Assembly (NCBI GenBank): GCA_002914805.1
Contig: JXTB01000033.1
Coordinates: 964,720-1,028,719 of the forward strand
DNA: 64,000 nucleotides
Direction of reading: 5' to 3'
From: Parasponia andersonii
Taxonomy: Eukaryota > Streptophyta > Magnoliopsida > Rosales > Cannabaceae
The notes beneath the pieces are model-generated. The model made no database searches and was not told the origin of the DNA. It saw nothing but the letters and a program-made list of their open reading frames with translations. Below, in pieces: positions 12,901 to 25,218 of the stretch. The first letter of the stretch is position 1. Every line of letters starts with the position of its first letter. Both the position numbers and the translations under genes were made by a program.

Positions 12901-14891
12901 ATTAATGCCATTCAAAGCTGCTACCTTGAATGCCACACACGTTCACACATTCAATGTTAGATAAGCACCAGTAGATATAATTTTGTCATATTTTAAGTGG
13001 TCACATTATATCTTCTAACTTTCTTCATCTTTAGCCTGTCAATACTGCTCCAAAGGAGTTCAACAGCAACATAGTACCTGCATCACTTCTCATGCCTCAC
13101 CTTCAGAATCTTTTTCAGCAGACTTCAATACAACAGGTGAAAGGACAAATTTGGATAGAGAGTGTGCCTTAATCTATTGAGAGTTTATCTAATCTAAAAG
13201 ATTTAAACTTCTAAAACCCGGGTGATCTTATTCTTGATTTCGAAATGCCAGGATCTTATTATGAATTTGTTAAATAGCTTGCAACCAGCTGAGGTAGTAG
13301 ATGGTGAGTGGAATATCTGTGATTTTATGATGATTAACGTAGTTGTATCAGGCTATTAGTGAAGTGATATTTAACTAGTAAGCTGCTTCAATTTTGTATC
13401 AGCTGCTCAAAATGGGAAGTTGCCCCCGCTGCCACGCAGTCCAGAAAACAACGGAAGTGTAAGCATGTTTATTTACATCTTCCAGTGGTTAGAGTTATCT
13501 TTAGATTTCACTTGTGGTTGGCTTGCTTCTTTAATGTCATGTTTTGGCTGAACTTCTGCTTCTCCATGTTTTCTGAAATGATTATTTTATTAATTTAGCC
13601 ATTTATCTCTCTTGGCTGAGGTATTTTAGCTGATGTATCTGAGGCTATGAATATTCCTACACACTTATTTTTCATTTTTCTAATTATTTTCTACGTTGCT
13701 TTTCTCTCCATATTTTAATTTTTATCTCAAATGGGTCTTTGTTTCTCTAGAACCTTTCTGTTTATGGTGATTACTCTAATCATCTTGGACAGCAATCCAG
13801 TAAAAATGCATGTCCTGGATTTTAATTATTCACCTCTTCCAAACTATCAGACAGTGAAAACAAAAGCGGGGAAGCCTTATTTTTAGATTTCTGTTTCATA
13901 AGAGGTCAGTTGTTCTAATGGGAAAAACTGAAAATTTTCATGGGATGCACATTATGCAAATTTTCATCAATTTGAGATCTTACCAACTACAAAGCGCTTG
14001 CACTGATGGATGTAAGGTTTTCATGTCTTCAGTTCAAAATTTCTCAGTTGGATTCTTTGTTTAGACTATGCGTAATTGGCCAAATTCCATCTACATTGTG
14101 TTATGTGATTAGGGTATTTAGTGTATTTTTACATTGTTTTCTTCTTGTTGGTTACCTAATGTTGACAGATGGACATTGTAGTATCTTGGTAACCTTAATC
14201 CATTGCAGTGCATTTATTCTTCTCTACACTTTGATGAGTTGCGACTTCGTTCTTAATACATCCTAATGTTGGACAGATTTTTATACAAATGCTCACTCCT
14301 TTCATTTATGAACTCAAGTCTGCCGGATTCATGAAAAGTGTCAGCTTAATATTTTCCCCCTTATTATCTATTTGTTTATTCAACAGGCTGAAGCAGCAGC
14401 CTCTGAGAGGGAGCGTTTATTGCTCATGAAGATTTCAGAATTGCAAACTAGGTTGGTCATGATCAATCTAATTTGATGCTTATAATACCATTTGTGCATA
14501 TGGAAGTGCTCTGATGCTCTCTCGTCTTGCAGGATGAACAGCTTGACCGATGAACTGACTGCTGAAAAGTTGAAATACATTCAAGTGAGTTTGCTCAAAA
14601 GCTATTTTCTCTTTATTCATTTGTTTCAGAGGAGTCAGCTCAAAAATTTTCCGTTATATATCATTGCTGAGCCTAGCGAGCATTTTTTAAAGATTTTTGC
14701 CTCCTTGGGACCATGAGAGCAAAAGCAGAAGAGGTTCTTTTATGTACATTATGATTAATTGTTGATATTTATTAATAAATTGATTACTTCTGAGACAGTT
14801 GCAACAACAGCTAATCACGGTTTCCAGCCAGGAAGAAAATGGGGACAGAGAAGGGTGCCTGAAAGCTGAAACAAATGTCGGTGTAAATTGA
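6951..14891 (+). CDS. STE20/SPS1-type serine/threonine kinase (At4g24100/At4g10730-like), 21 exons
   Basis: Splicing gives about 740 residues. Exons: 6951-7127, 8332-8586, 8682-8806, 8942-8986, 9343-9424, 9522-9590, 9807-9977, 10067-10132, 11028-11096, 11217-11291, 11450-11790, 12178-12311, 12416-12510, 12583-12621, 12708-12767, 13035-13136, 13252-13303, 13403-13458, 14387-14451, 14533-14584, 14799-14891. All junctions are GT-AG and keep frame. The kinase domain (about residues 19-290) shows the glycine loop VGYGAS (25-30), VAIK lysine 48, HRDVK (140-144), DFG (160-162), the T-loop STFVGTPCW and MAPE (187-190), and DIWSFG. Every catalytic residue is present. The long tail includes [19 protein letters not shown], which I associate with the plant SPS1/FRAY-related group, and a C-terminal coiled-coil-like stretch from exon 19 on. 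Members are cytosolic signalling kinases related to animal OSR1/SPAK; BLUS1, of blue-light stomatal opening, belongs to the wider group. The substrate here is unknown. Intron 3 carries a (CT)n tract near 8855-8879. Confidence 0.93.
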
Positions 14892-16330
14892 AATCAGCAT
14901 GTACATCCGGACAAGATCTGTAAATCAGGCAGAAAAGATATACATATTTACCATTCTTTTCACTGTATGGGGACTGTTTGCGGCTGTTTATATAAGTAAA
15001 CCCTATGCGAAAAAAGGATAGAGATGATATTTTGGGTCTCTTCTTCAGCTACTCTGTGTTGTATGTTCTCTTGAAGATTACAGCTACCTCAGATGGGAAA
15101 ATTAGCAAAATTACAGGTACTGCCACCTTGCGGTGTCGTAACTCCCAAGCTGAAGGTGAAAAGTTTGTTTGTGCTTTGTAGTAGTTGCCATGAGAAGGGA
15201 AAAGGGTAGCCATAATATTGGTTCAATATATCCTAGTGTCATAATTATTATGATGTTCAAACACACTGTCGATCTATTATTTTTTGTCAGAAGGGATTTA
15301 TGAGTTTGTATATGTTGGCGGTAGAACGTAATGGGACTTAATCCATTTCCAAAATTTGTGTAAATTCTGCTTCTTGTTCTTGATATTCTGACTCTGTATT
15401 TATTTCATTTCAATTTCACATGTTTTGCAGTAAATTTTTACATTTATATGTTTTCGCTCAACTCATGTAATAGTGCCCGGCAAACTAATTGATATAGTGA
15501 ATTATGCAATTCTGTCGAGTGTTTTTTTGAGTGGTTATCAATAAATTTATATTCCTTCAAATTGTGATGGTGATATGAGTACTAAAGTAAATAAAGTATG
15601 ATAACGATTTTCAGTTAATTGTAGATCTGCGCAATCACATAATTGATGATGTTGTATAGCTCTTTATTCCTAAAAGGCGGAAAAATAACCTTAAAAATGA
15701 ATGGAATTCTTTGCAGACAACGCGCGCACACAAAAAAAAGGGGGAAGAAAAAGCTTGCAAAATTTGTACATTTCACCAAAAAAAAAAATATGCTTGCGAA
15801 ATTTGAGAGTCGAAATAGTTCTGAAGGATAGCACGAGGAAATTGCAACAAGTAATTAAGGGGCAAGGTGATTCTTATCTCTAATTTGTGAACTAGAATCA
15901 TAATAAATGGAGTTAATTATGAAAAATATAGTTAGTTGAGATGTATAGTGGAAGTAATATTTTGGGGTCCAATCTATCACGAAAGAGTACTGCTTTGTGG
16001 TGCTTCATAGTAATAATTAGATTTCACTTGTTGCGAGTAACGTTATGAGGCACCTTAAGGTGCTAAGTATTATATCACGTGTCATTTTTATTGAAAGATG
16101 AAATTAATATACTAAATTATTTTGTATTAGTAATTTATAACTTTTCTTGACCAATTAACGATAGATCACTAATACAGTGACCATCAAATAACTAATGTGT
16201 GGCAGTCTTTAAAATAAAAAAAATGTTATTTTTCAAATTACTCCTAAAGATGTTATTTCGTCCAACCTATTGTTTACGATGGGTCAAAACTAAGAAATTA
16301 ACCTAGTACTAATTTGGCACAAAATAATTC
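14892..16330. other. Kinase 3' UTR region and intergenic DNA
   Basis: The first few hundred bases after the stop are moderately AT-rich and look like 3' UTR, perhaps ending before about 15250. Beyond that is AT-rich spacer. Short frames near 15643-15883 are lysine-rich translations of A-rich DNA and not credible genes. A short perfect palindrome, AGCACCTTAAGGTGCT-like, sits near 16050-16067. Confidence 0.45.
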
Positions 16331-16488
16331 TTTTAGTAGTTTTTTTGAAATTGACATTTCTATTAGTGTCACAAATTGTGTGATAAGGGGTCACACAATT
16401 TATGATTATAAAATTATAACTTTCATAAGATTAACCAATAGTCACAAATTGTGTGACATTTCATCACATAAAGTTACAAACTACTAAA
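16331..16488. repeat. Palindromic repeat built on a CACAAATTGTGTGA core
   Basis: Both ends read TTTTAGTAGTTT when the right side is reverse-complemented. Inside, the core CACAAATTGTGTGA occurs near 16369 and again near 16443, with a related GTCACACAATTT between them. The unit of about 158 bp can fold on itself and looks like a small MITE or the end of one. It lies just outside the left inverted repeat of the MULE. Confidence 0.5.
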
Positions 16489-16637
16489 ACATTACTAGAA
16501 AAATCATTTTTTAAAACACTTACAAAAAAAAATCATTTTAGTTAAAATTATTACCATTTACGTTAATTTCCCTCGAAACTAGGGTGAAAAAACACCCAGT
16601 GGACCGGTCCAAGCCATAGGGACCCGCGTATGAGTAG

Positions 16638-16745
16638 TCGAGAAATTTCATTAAATATGCCCCAATGCGGGCTATTTACAAGTATATGATTTACTTAATA
16701 ATTGTTCAAAAAATATTACTCTTTGACCAAAATACCCCTAAAAGC
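16638..16745 (+). repeat. MULE left terminal inverted repeat
   Basis: Runs TCGAGAAATTTCATTAAATA and onward. It aligns with the reverse complement of 24903-25018 over about 100 bases with small gaps, sharing ATTAAATATG, GCTATTTACAAG-like, GATTACT-like and ATTGTTCAAAAAA-like blocks. TIRs of about 100 bp are usual for Mutator elements. Confidence 0.7.
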
Positions 16746-17099
16746 ATAGTTTTAGTTATTTAGTATTTTTAAAAAAATAAAAGAAAAAGAGAAAAAGAAC
16801 AGTCTCTCTCTCGCTCACTCGTTCTCCGGTGGTCGTTTTCTTTTCCTCCTCATTCGTCATTAAAGCTTATCCACTCTCTCTCTCTCTCTCTTTCTCGTCG
16901 ACAATTGTGCAGGCAATATAGCAAAATCTAGGTATATTTTGATTCTTTCTCATTGTTGAATACATTGGAATTTTAGGATTTGTTTTGTATAGATAATGTA
17001 TAGAATCTATTACTTGAAATTGATGATTTGAGTACCAAATCAACACTGAACTGAATTTAATTGCGCTTTCGAAATGATTTGATTGGATTCGAATGACAA

Positions 17100-17700
17100 T
17101 TAATTTCTATCCGTTTGGATGAACATTCGATAGTTTGTATTTGGAATAAATTTTGATGCTTTTCGATAGTATTCGATTATATTTCGATGTCTGTAGTCAT
17201 CAATTCGATAGATTTCGATTTCATTCGAGTCAAATTCGATGTCTTTAATAATTTATGATAATTTAATGACATTCAATTATTTTCGATGGTATTTCGATGT
17301 ATTTGATAATTAGGTATAATTCAACTGTATTCGATGATATTCGATCAGATTTCGATGCATTCTATAAATAGGTTTAATTTGATTATATTCGATGACAGTT
17401 TGATGCATTTGAACGTTTTTTTATTTTTTTGCTACCTTGTGTATATTTAATGTTATTTCGATGATTGTTTTAGATACTATTTCGATTGTTTTTGATAATA
17501 TTTGATACTATTTCAATGATTGTTTTAGATGCTATTTTAATTATTTTCGATAATATTGGATGTTATTTTGATGATTGTTTTAGATGCTTTTCCTATTGTT
17601 TTTTATTATGTCGGCTATTTTGATAATTGTCTTAGATGTTTTCTTGATTATTTTCACTTATATTCGATGCTATTCAATAGATAAGCTAATCGATCTTTTG
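17100..17700 (+). repeat. Left field of iterated TTCGAT motifs
   Basis: At least fifteen copies of TTCGAT, commonly as ATTTCGATG or TATTCGATG, recur at irregular 10-40 base spacing on the + strand. The field lies between the probable leader and the first coding exon of the Ulp1-like gene. It is not a simple tandem repeat, because the bases between motifs vary. Confidence 0.8.
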
Positions 17701-17729
17701 TACTATTTTAGATATCGAAGCTAATTGTA

Positions 17730-20300
17730 CCCTTCGAAAAACACTACGTTGGGAGGGTTAGATTTCGTGGTAGCCTAATTGTACTAAAAATCAAGGAACG
17801 TTTTGAGGCATTGGATTTGATGGAAAGGGCCAAAAAATATCAGTTCAAAGAGCTTTTTGGAGGCACCTCCACTACAATTTTTTGGGGTGCTTATTCATCA
17901 GCTTCTATTTAGGAAAGTTAAGTCTTCAGATGATATGAGGAAGATCCATTTTGATATTAGTGGCAAACACATTAGATTTGGTCTTTGTGAGTTTGCTTTT
18001 ACAACGGGGTTAAATTTCGAAAAATTCTCAGATGAAGTTAAGTTGAAGACTATGAGTAGAGTAGGAGACTTGTTAAAAAATACATGAATAATTCGAAAGT
18101 TGTCAGGAGTGGGGAATTAGAGGCTACATACCTCAACTATGGGGACATTGAAGATGCATGGAAGTTACGTCTATGCTATTTGGTAGATAGCTTGTTACTT
18201 GCAAGAGAATTTACTGAGAAGATAGATTTAGATATTCTATCTTATATTGAGAATGAGGACGAATTCTTTCAATTTCCTTAGTGTCATGAATTTTTTCACA
18301 AGATTATGACCGGTCTTAAGAAGGATATGGATCATTACAGAAAGTAGTACTTGAAGCTAGTGGCAGAGAAGAAAAAGCTTACAGAATGCAACTACACAGT
18401 CTACAAGTTTAGTGTAGCCTTACAGTATTAGGCATACGAGGCAGTACCTATAATGGGAATAGTATACACTACTAACCATGGTGTGAAATTCCAAAAAATT
18501 TTATGTTGGACATCCAAAAAGTTACCTAATACATCGGATGCAGGAGAGATCCTTAATCGAAAAAAAGTAAATGTTCTTTTACAATTTATAAACTGAACTT
18601 AAATTTTGAAAATATTTCACGAATTTATATTCATTACTATGTTTTTTCTACAATTTTTTATACTTGGTTAAATTTTTTGATGAACTTATTTGATTCATTT
18701 TCTACAGGATACTGTTAAAGTTGTTTTGAACACTCGAATAAAGGAGAAGGATTTTCATGGTAGCATCTTGACCTCTATACATGGTCCCAAAATTAGTCAG
18801 AGAATTGATGAATCAGTTGGAGATCCAGATGAATTGGATGCAAAGGTTGCTAACAAGACAGTGAAGTCAGCCAATATTTTCCCTCTTATGAGCCAGAAGT
18901 TGGAGATAAGAATCTAAAGTTAGAGACCTTACTTTTTACTTTGAAAAAATAGCAGGCCGATATTGATGAACTTAAGGCCACTTAATTAGAGATTAAGCAA
19001 AACCAGGTAGAGATTAAGTAACAACAGAAGGAAATGATGAAGTTGTTGATCACATTGGTTAAAAAGAAAGATGAGCCTGAGATAACGGAATTAAATAAAA
19101 ATATTATGCCTGATTCATATAGGAGTGCTCCATCCACTACATTACAAATTTATCACACCCCTCCTCGAGATGAGACAACAGTCAATTTGACGTCACCAAT
19201 TAATATTATTGAACTATTAGAGTCAGTAAAGAAGAAATACAAGAGGAAACGGGTTAGGAATGTCAGATATAGGGACTTTATAGATCTATCAGGGAAGAAA
19301 TTTAAGGTCAATGATCCTTGTGTCCCAAAATCTCTTGGTCCATATGATCCGTCATAGTACATAACCTTTTCTAAATAGCTTAGTGGATTAATAAATAATG
19401 ACATAACCATTGATATTAGAGTGTGTGAAACAGACATCTCCTGGTTTATGAAATTAAAGTCCGTTGGCATATGGCTTGACGGTGATGTAAGCATATTGAA
19501 CCTATTATATGAATGTGTATTTCTTTATTTCTTAACTTATATATATTCTTACTAATCAATATTTTTATTTTTATTTTATAGCATATTGATGCATCCTTCC
19601 TACTAATCTGAGAATGACTATGGTTTTATCCTAAGACATATGAGGTAAAAAATCAATTGTAGACTCTAATTTAGACTAGTTTATGAGAGGTCATTGTGAG
19701 GCGTTTAGAAGTATTAGGACCAAGACTAGCTTCATTTTTTATGAGTGTTTTCTAAAGTACGTGGTTGGTGATGCGAATATGTAAGAGGCCATAGGCATAA
19801 TGCGAGCTATTATACTCCTCAATGCATGTTAATGCTAACTATTGGGTTCTATTACAAATCTGTTTAAGTTTGTAGATGAACACTGTGTATGATTTAGATG
19901 TCGTTGTAGTCACCAAAAAGAATCTTAAAGTAACCATTAGACCATGGTGCGCTATCCTACTATATCTCCTTCTCTAGGTTGGTGGGTTTGATCATTGTCC
20001 AGAATTGCATCTTGGCCCACAAAATAAGCCTCACCTTTTTTCCTTTTGAAGATTCAGCGCCAATCTCGTGCTACAGAGTAAAAAAAAGGTAACATAATAA
20101 TATTATATTTATGTTTGAATGAAAATGAGTTTCTATTTTAAACTAATTTTATATCCATTTACAATATGCAGCAGAGATTGTAGAGTATACGTTTTTAAGT
20201 ATTTGGAATGTTTTCTTATTGCCCAACTTCTTGACTAAGTTATAGATGAGAAGATGAAAATGTTCAGAGATAAGTTATGTGTAGATTTATGGTATTATAA
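17730..20300 (+). pseudogene. MULE-borne DUF1985/Ulp1-like protease gene, decayed
   Basis: The segment 17857-18281 encodes DISGKHIRFGLCEFAFTTGL followed by NFEKFSDE, the signature of DUF1985, which precedes Ulp1-like (C48) peptidases in plant MULEs. A linker with basic stretches follows (18690-19357). Around 19430-19620 an Ulp1-like N-terminal block is recognisable (WFMKLKSVGIWLDGDV, then HIDASFLL), and near 19880-19960 a VTIRPWCAILPYI-like block. These are scattered over all three frames with several in-frame stops, and apparent introns separate some of them. The catalytic His-Asp-Cys set cannot be assembled. In intact relatives the product is thought to be a SUMO-peptidase-like protein whose role in transposition is unclear. 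This copy is dead. Confidence 0.75.
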
Positions 20301-20439
20301 TTTGGAACCTTGAATGATGTATTTGAAACTACTTTTGTATATGGATTTCAAAAATTATTACTAATTATTCTTTTTAATTTAATGTGATTAATCATGTGGT
20401 CAAAAAATTATTTATCTCATGCATCCATAGTCGAATATT

Positions 20440-20830
20440 TCATTATTTTTGAATAAATTCAATGTAATTCGATGCACTTCAATGAATTTTAATAAACTAT
20501 TTGATGGAATTCGATAGTAGAGTCCGTAGTCTACAGTAGAGTTCATACTATCTGCGTATAAGATTTGATACAATTCGACATGATTTCGATATCATTTTGA
20601 TGACAATAGAAGAATATTGACCAGTGCGAACGCATAAGAATATACGTACGTCAAGCTTATTCAATGCCAATCAATGCAATTCGATGCATATATTTCAATG
20701 TATCTCGATATATATTCCATAGAACTCAATATGATTTCGATATTAGTTACGTTTGTAGTAGATCATTCAATGGAATTTGACATGATTTCGATGTCGTTTC
20801 AATGACAGCACAAGCACATCGATAATTACG
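20440..20830 (+). repeat. Middle field of TTCGAT motifs
   Basis: A second cluster of TTCGATG / ATTTCGAT motifs, in the same + orientation as the left field, lies between the 3' ends of the two facing MULE genes. It includes AATTCGATGCA, GATTTCGATATC and GATTTCGATGTC versions. There is no coding potential here. Confidence 0.65.
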
Positions 20831-21479
20831 CAACTAAATGAAATTTAACTTTATAAAAAATACAAAATCAAATAAAAATTCCGAGTATTATTAATATGGT
20901 TTCATTTAAACATAATAGACTGATCAATTACTGACAGAAAATGATCATAGTAAACTTTATAACATTACAACAATTCGATGTATATAGATTAACATTGCAA
21001 CAAATTTAATAATCAACAAGCATTACAACAATCTACTAATACTATAATATACTTTAATAACTCTATATATAGATTATGCAATTATTGTATGTTCGGATAA
21101 AGCGGCGTACACTCCACTTCTGTTTCTTGCCATTAACCATAAGATGGATAAACCCATGACACTAATTAAGATACGTCTCCATAAATTTCATACCCACATG
21201 TTGTACACAGTGCACTCCACAAGCATGTGCCTATAAGCAATATATGCCTATGAAACTCAAAGAAACACATCTACATCTGTATTATGAGTTCATCTATCTT
21301 ATGGCTCAGGACAAGAAACAGAAGTGAAGTATACCTTATTTTCCCTGAACATGCAAGAATTCTATAATCTATATATAGAGTTATTAAAGCATATTGTAGT
21401 GTTAGTAGATTTTTTTTTTATTTCTTTCAAACACTTGATCGACTTATTACATGACCTTCGAGCTAGACGATGCATACAT

Positions 21480-24018
21480 CATGTGTTTATAACTTGCTTT
21501 GTTATATCCTCGATCTCCGCATCGATTGTACTAATGTTGGATTTTATTATTTTCACCTTTCGATGGTCTTCTCTTTGTTTTTGGATGAACTGACTTAGGC
21601 TTACATGATATAGGATTGACCCTTCAATGTTTAATATCATCCGGTACAACCCAGTCATCTTCTTATCCCAATGGATATATTGTTTCAGCATATGAGTTCA
21701 ATCATGCCTTCGTCGTATAAAACCTAGGACATAAGGTGTACAGGTTTATGTTTTGCTCAAGGGCAGCAACTAATGTATGAGCACAAGATAGACCAATCAG
21801 GTCAAATTCTCTGTTCGTACATGTTTTTTTCTATAGATTAACTTCACCGTCTCATTTACCATCTTGTACATAAATCTCGAAACTGCTGAATGGATGAACT
21901 ATCATTGTTTTCGCTTTTTCAGATACCTTTGTCAAATAATTTTCTATGTCCGTCGCTAGAAGACCATCATATTTTTCTACCTTTGCCCTTTATTCCCAAA
22001 ACCAAGTTTATAGAGTGAATATGAAAAACTTTGCTAAACTTGTAATAGGCCATTTTTGTACCTCCCTAGTTTTACAATTCATACTTTCAACATAATTTAT
22101 TGTCATTATATTATACCGAATTCCAGGAAAGAACGTCTGACTCTATTTCTCGACATTAATTTGTTCTAAATATTATGTAATGGTGGGCTCCTTTATCTTT
22201 ATCTTCTGAAAATGATAGTGGAAATTAGCCATTTGGTAAGATTTTGTTGCTAATAAATATTCTTCATGACAATGATCCGTTTTAAACTTAGCCATGATAT
22301 TCGTGCTAGTATGATATATGCATACTTTCTGATGTACTTTTGGGAATACCACAGGCAAGGCATTCGCAATACTTGCATATCTATCGAATACGAATACATA
22401 ATTATGAACATATCTTATGGCTCCTCGTAGCTTCAACATAAAATACATCTAAGAATCGTTATTCTCTGAATCTACAATAACAATAGTCACTGGATATAAT
22501 TGATTGTTGGCATCCAAAGTAATAACACATAATATCGTCCCTCCAATTTTATTCTTAATAAAAGTTCCATCCACAAAATACCGAACGACATATGGCTCTA
22601 AATCCTCTAATGCACAACCCTAAAGAGAAGAAAAAGTACTTAAAATGGCCTACATCATCAGTCTCTAAATAAATAATTGTTCCTTCATTCTTCTTCTCCA
22701 ACATATACAAAAATGGTAGCAACTGCTGGTATGATGCTTCGGGCATCTCTCTAACGTAAGTAAGGGCCTTGTCCTTATACTTCCAAGCCTTAGTATAATT
22801 CATATTAATACTATATTTAACATGAAAATTTTCCATTATTTAGTGAGATAGATAATTAGGTTTATTGTCAGTGTATTTTCTCTTGATGCATTGTCTAACA
22901 AGCCATGGTACTGCTTGGCAGTTATCCTTGTGTCCTAGTACTAATGTACATTTGTGAGTAGAGACATAGGTACGTATCTCAAATATATTTGACTTATCTA
23001 ACTTTTTATCTCTAAAGTGCCAACAATATTTGTCATGTATACATGTTACATACTATATATCTTTCCTCGACTTTGTCACCTCGAATTCAAAATTTTTTTG
23101 CATTACAAGTAAATAAACCTTCATCTTCAATTCAAGTTTATTCTCAAATAATTGACCCACCTTTGTTGTCCTCGTACTAGCACCAGATGATGAAGGAATA
23201 CTTAGTCAACAGCAACATTCTCACTTTCTGGCACATCTTCATCATGAAATATTGGATTGCTCCATTTTTGCTCGTGTTTTAATATTCTGAATTTTCGCAT
23301 ATGATTGCTTGAAGTATGGGGTGTCTTACTTGCTTTACTTGTCTTTACTCGTTCCAGTATAACAACTTGTAATTTTTGTTTCCCACGTGCAATACCATCC
23401 TCTTCTCTACGCATCAATTGGGATATAGTGTCATAATTATCATTATTACAACCATCATCTGACATCGAATGATCGTCATCAGGGTTTAAGTTCATCTTTT
23501 CACCATAAAAAAGCTATTGCCTCTCCTGGACGCATGTCATCTTCCCCCCAATTATTCAATTGCTCATGTATCTGACTACAATTATTTGCTACAGCACAAA
23601 TTACTAAAACTTGACTATTAGTGTGTTCTACATGACATGCACTCGGATCATATAGCTAAGGTTTCATGTGATGATCTTCATTTTCTTCCTTCTTTATTTC
23701 AGGCACACATGATTGCATTTGATTATACCCATCGGTCGTAATATTCGGACTATACCTTTCTATCATGGTTACACATAAAGGTGTACGATACTGAAAGGAG
23801 ATGGAATACTCATTAAGCCAAAATTCAATATCGGCATCATTAGTAAGGATTGTCGGTAGAAGCACAATATCATCCATCTTGTAAATAACTATGAGTTCTA
23901 AATCAAAACGACTTTTCTCAGCATCAATAACCTGATGTAAACGGTCCATAAGACTGGCGTAACTTATATTCTTTGAAACAACCATTCTCTTACTTTTTTT
24001 CCACAAAAAAGCCAACAA
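21480..24018 (-). pseudogene. MuDR-type MULE transposase, decayed
   Basis: Read on the - strand, the family's domains appear in order. An N-terminal MuDR/PB1-like region lies at 24018-23656. A zinc-finger-like block with RTYVSTHKCTLV spans about 23030-22860, followed by the NYTKAWKYKDKALTYVRE block (22836-22555). The DDE core region comes next (about 22640-22180), with GTIL..ITLDANNQLYPV and VFVFDRYASIANALP, which keeps one catalytic Asp. Last is a SWIM-type zinc finger, REFDLIGLSCAHTLVAAL, near 21820-21750, with the tail DDWVVPDDIK and a KPKSVHPKTKRRPSKG-like end near 21570. The blocks lie in different frames with stops between them, and the first catalytic Asp motif is lost. The usual length is about 700-800 residues, and the span here fits a nearly full-length but dead gene. 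Confidence 0.85.
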
Positions 24019-24149
24019 TCTTTCTCCATATTATATTTCCAATCTCTCTCATACCTCATTATGATGTTGACATGTGAACAATTTGTAATAGGTATGTTAA
24101 AAAAAAAAAAAAATCAAAATATGAAAGAACAAAAACAAAATTCCCAAAA

Positions 24150-24500
24150 AATTGATTTCCATCGAACTTGTATCAAATAACATCGAACATCATTTTCGAC
24201 GCCAACTCGATGCCATTGAAGTATTTCAAAAAACTATAAATTACATATACGCCAAATTACCATCGAAATATCATCAAAATAGCATTGAAAAATTTTGAAT
24301 TTCGATACAAATCATCAAAATTCATCGAAGTCAGTTTAAATTCCTTTCACTAAAATATAATCGAATTACATCGAAAATGCATCGAAAAAATCGATAATCG
24401 AATAGTAATCAAAATCTCATCGAAGTTTTGAGTTCTAAATTTTTTATGCAACAAATAATTGAATTATATAGAAATGTATCGAAAATTGCGATGATTGTCG
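24150..24500 (-). repeat. Right field of ATCGAA motifs (inverted relative to the left field)
   Basis: About nine ATCGAA motifs, often CATCGAAAT or CATCGAAG, lie between the start of the transposase gene and the right terminal repeat. They are the reverse complement of the left-field motif, so the two fields form subterminal inverted repeats at motif level. Confidence 0.75.
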
Positions 24501-24902
24501 CAGGTTTTACATAAAACTGAAATAATTTCTTAAAAATTGACCTAAATTCAAATTTTTTTTGACGCAGATCAACCTCAAAACAAATAAATATTCATTCTTA
24601 AATTATTTTAAATAATACCGATAATTTTAAAACATAAAAATCGCTTAACCATTTCAAGATTTCCTCTTTGTTCTTTGAGTTTCCAGTGTGCTTTGTGAAG
24701 ACGTCCTTTTTTTTTTTCTTTCTTTTTGATGTCTAGTACCTTTATATGAGTTTTTATGAATACTAATTTAGTTTTTTTTTTTAAAAAAAAATTTTCAGAA
24801 AAAAAGGGTTGAAGATTGAGGAAGCCTAGAGAACAAAAAAAAGAAAAAGAAAAAGTAACTAAAATTTCTAAGTCTAAACAACTTAATAGAACAACTCGAG
24901 AA

Positions 24903-25018
24903 TAATTTAGTCATTTCAAAAGAGTCTCATTATATTTTTTTTTGAATAATCAATGAAAGAGTTATATGCTTACAAATAACCTATCTGCCTTTGGAACATA
25001 TTTAATATAATTTCTCGA
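24903..25018 (-). repeat. MULE right terminal inverted repeat
   Basis: The partner of the left repeat. Reading the - strand from 25018 gives TCGAGAAATTATATTAAATA, then a GGTTATTTGTAAGCATAT block and an ATTATTCAAAAAAA block that match the left end in order. It ends about 200 bases before the start codon of the next gene. Confidence 0.7.
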
Positions 25019-25218
25019 GTGGTCGGGTCGGGCGGTCCGAAGTTGCATATCCAAATGTTGGAGGACAAAGAATCGTCTTCCCGAAAGGCACGAGGGTCGA
25101 GAGAAATGTAGCAGTAGTAGGGGTAGTGGCACTGTAGCAGTGGTCTTTGGACTCTGGCTCACTCAGAGTCAAATCCGGTTCGCATGTCAGATTATTCCAA
25201 AAGCACCTTACCACACCA

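Larger units (their letters stand above)
16638..25018. mobile_element. Decayed Mutator-like element carrying Ulp1-like and mudrA-like genes
   Basis: About 8.4 kb is bounded by imperfect inverted repeats that begin with TCGAGAAAT on each side. It encloses two facing genes, a DUF1985/Ulp1-protease-like gene on the + strand and a mudrA-like transposase on the - strand. Oriented TTCGAT/ATCGAA motif fields lie near both ends and in the middle. Long MULEs with an Ulp1-like peptidase are known in plants (Kaonashi/KI-MULE class). Both genes are interrupted by many stops and frame changes, so the copy is not autonomous. I found no convincing 8-11 bp target duplication at the proposed ends, so the outer limits may be a few bases off. 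The internal microsatellite (CT)n near 16877-16893 may belong to the 5' leader of the Ulp1-like gene. Confidence 0.85.
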
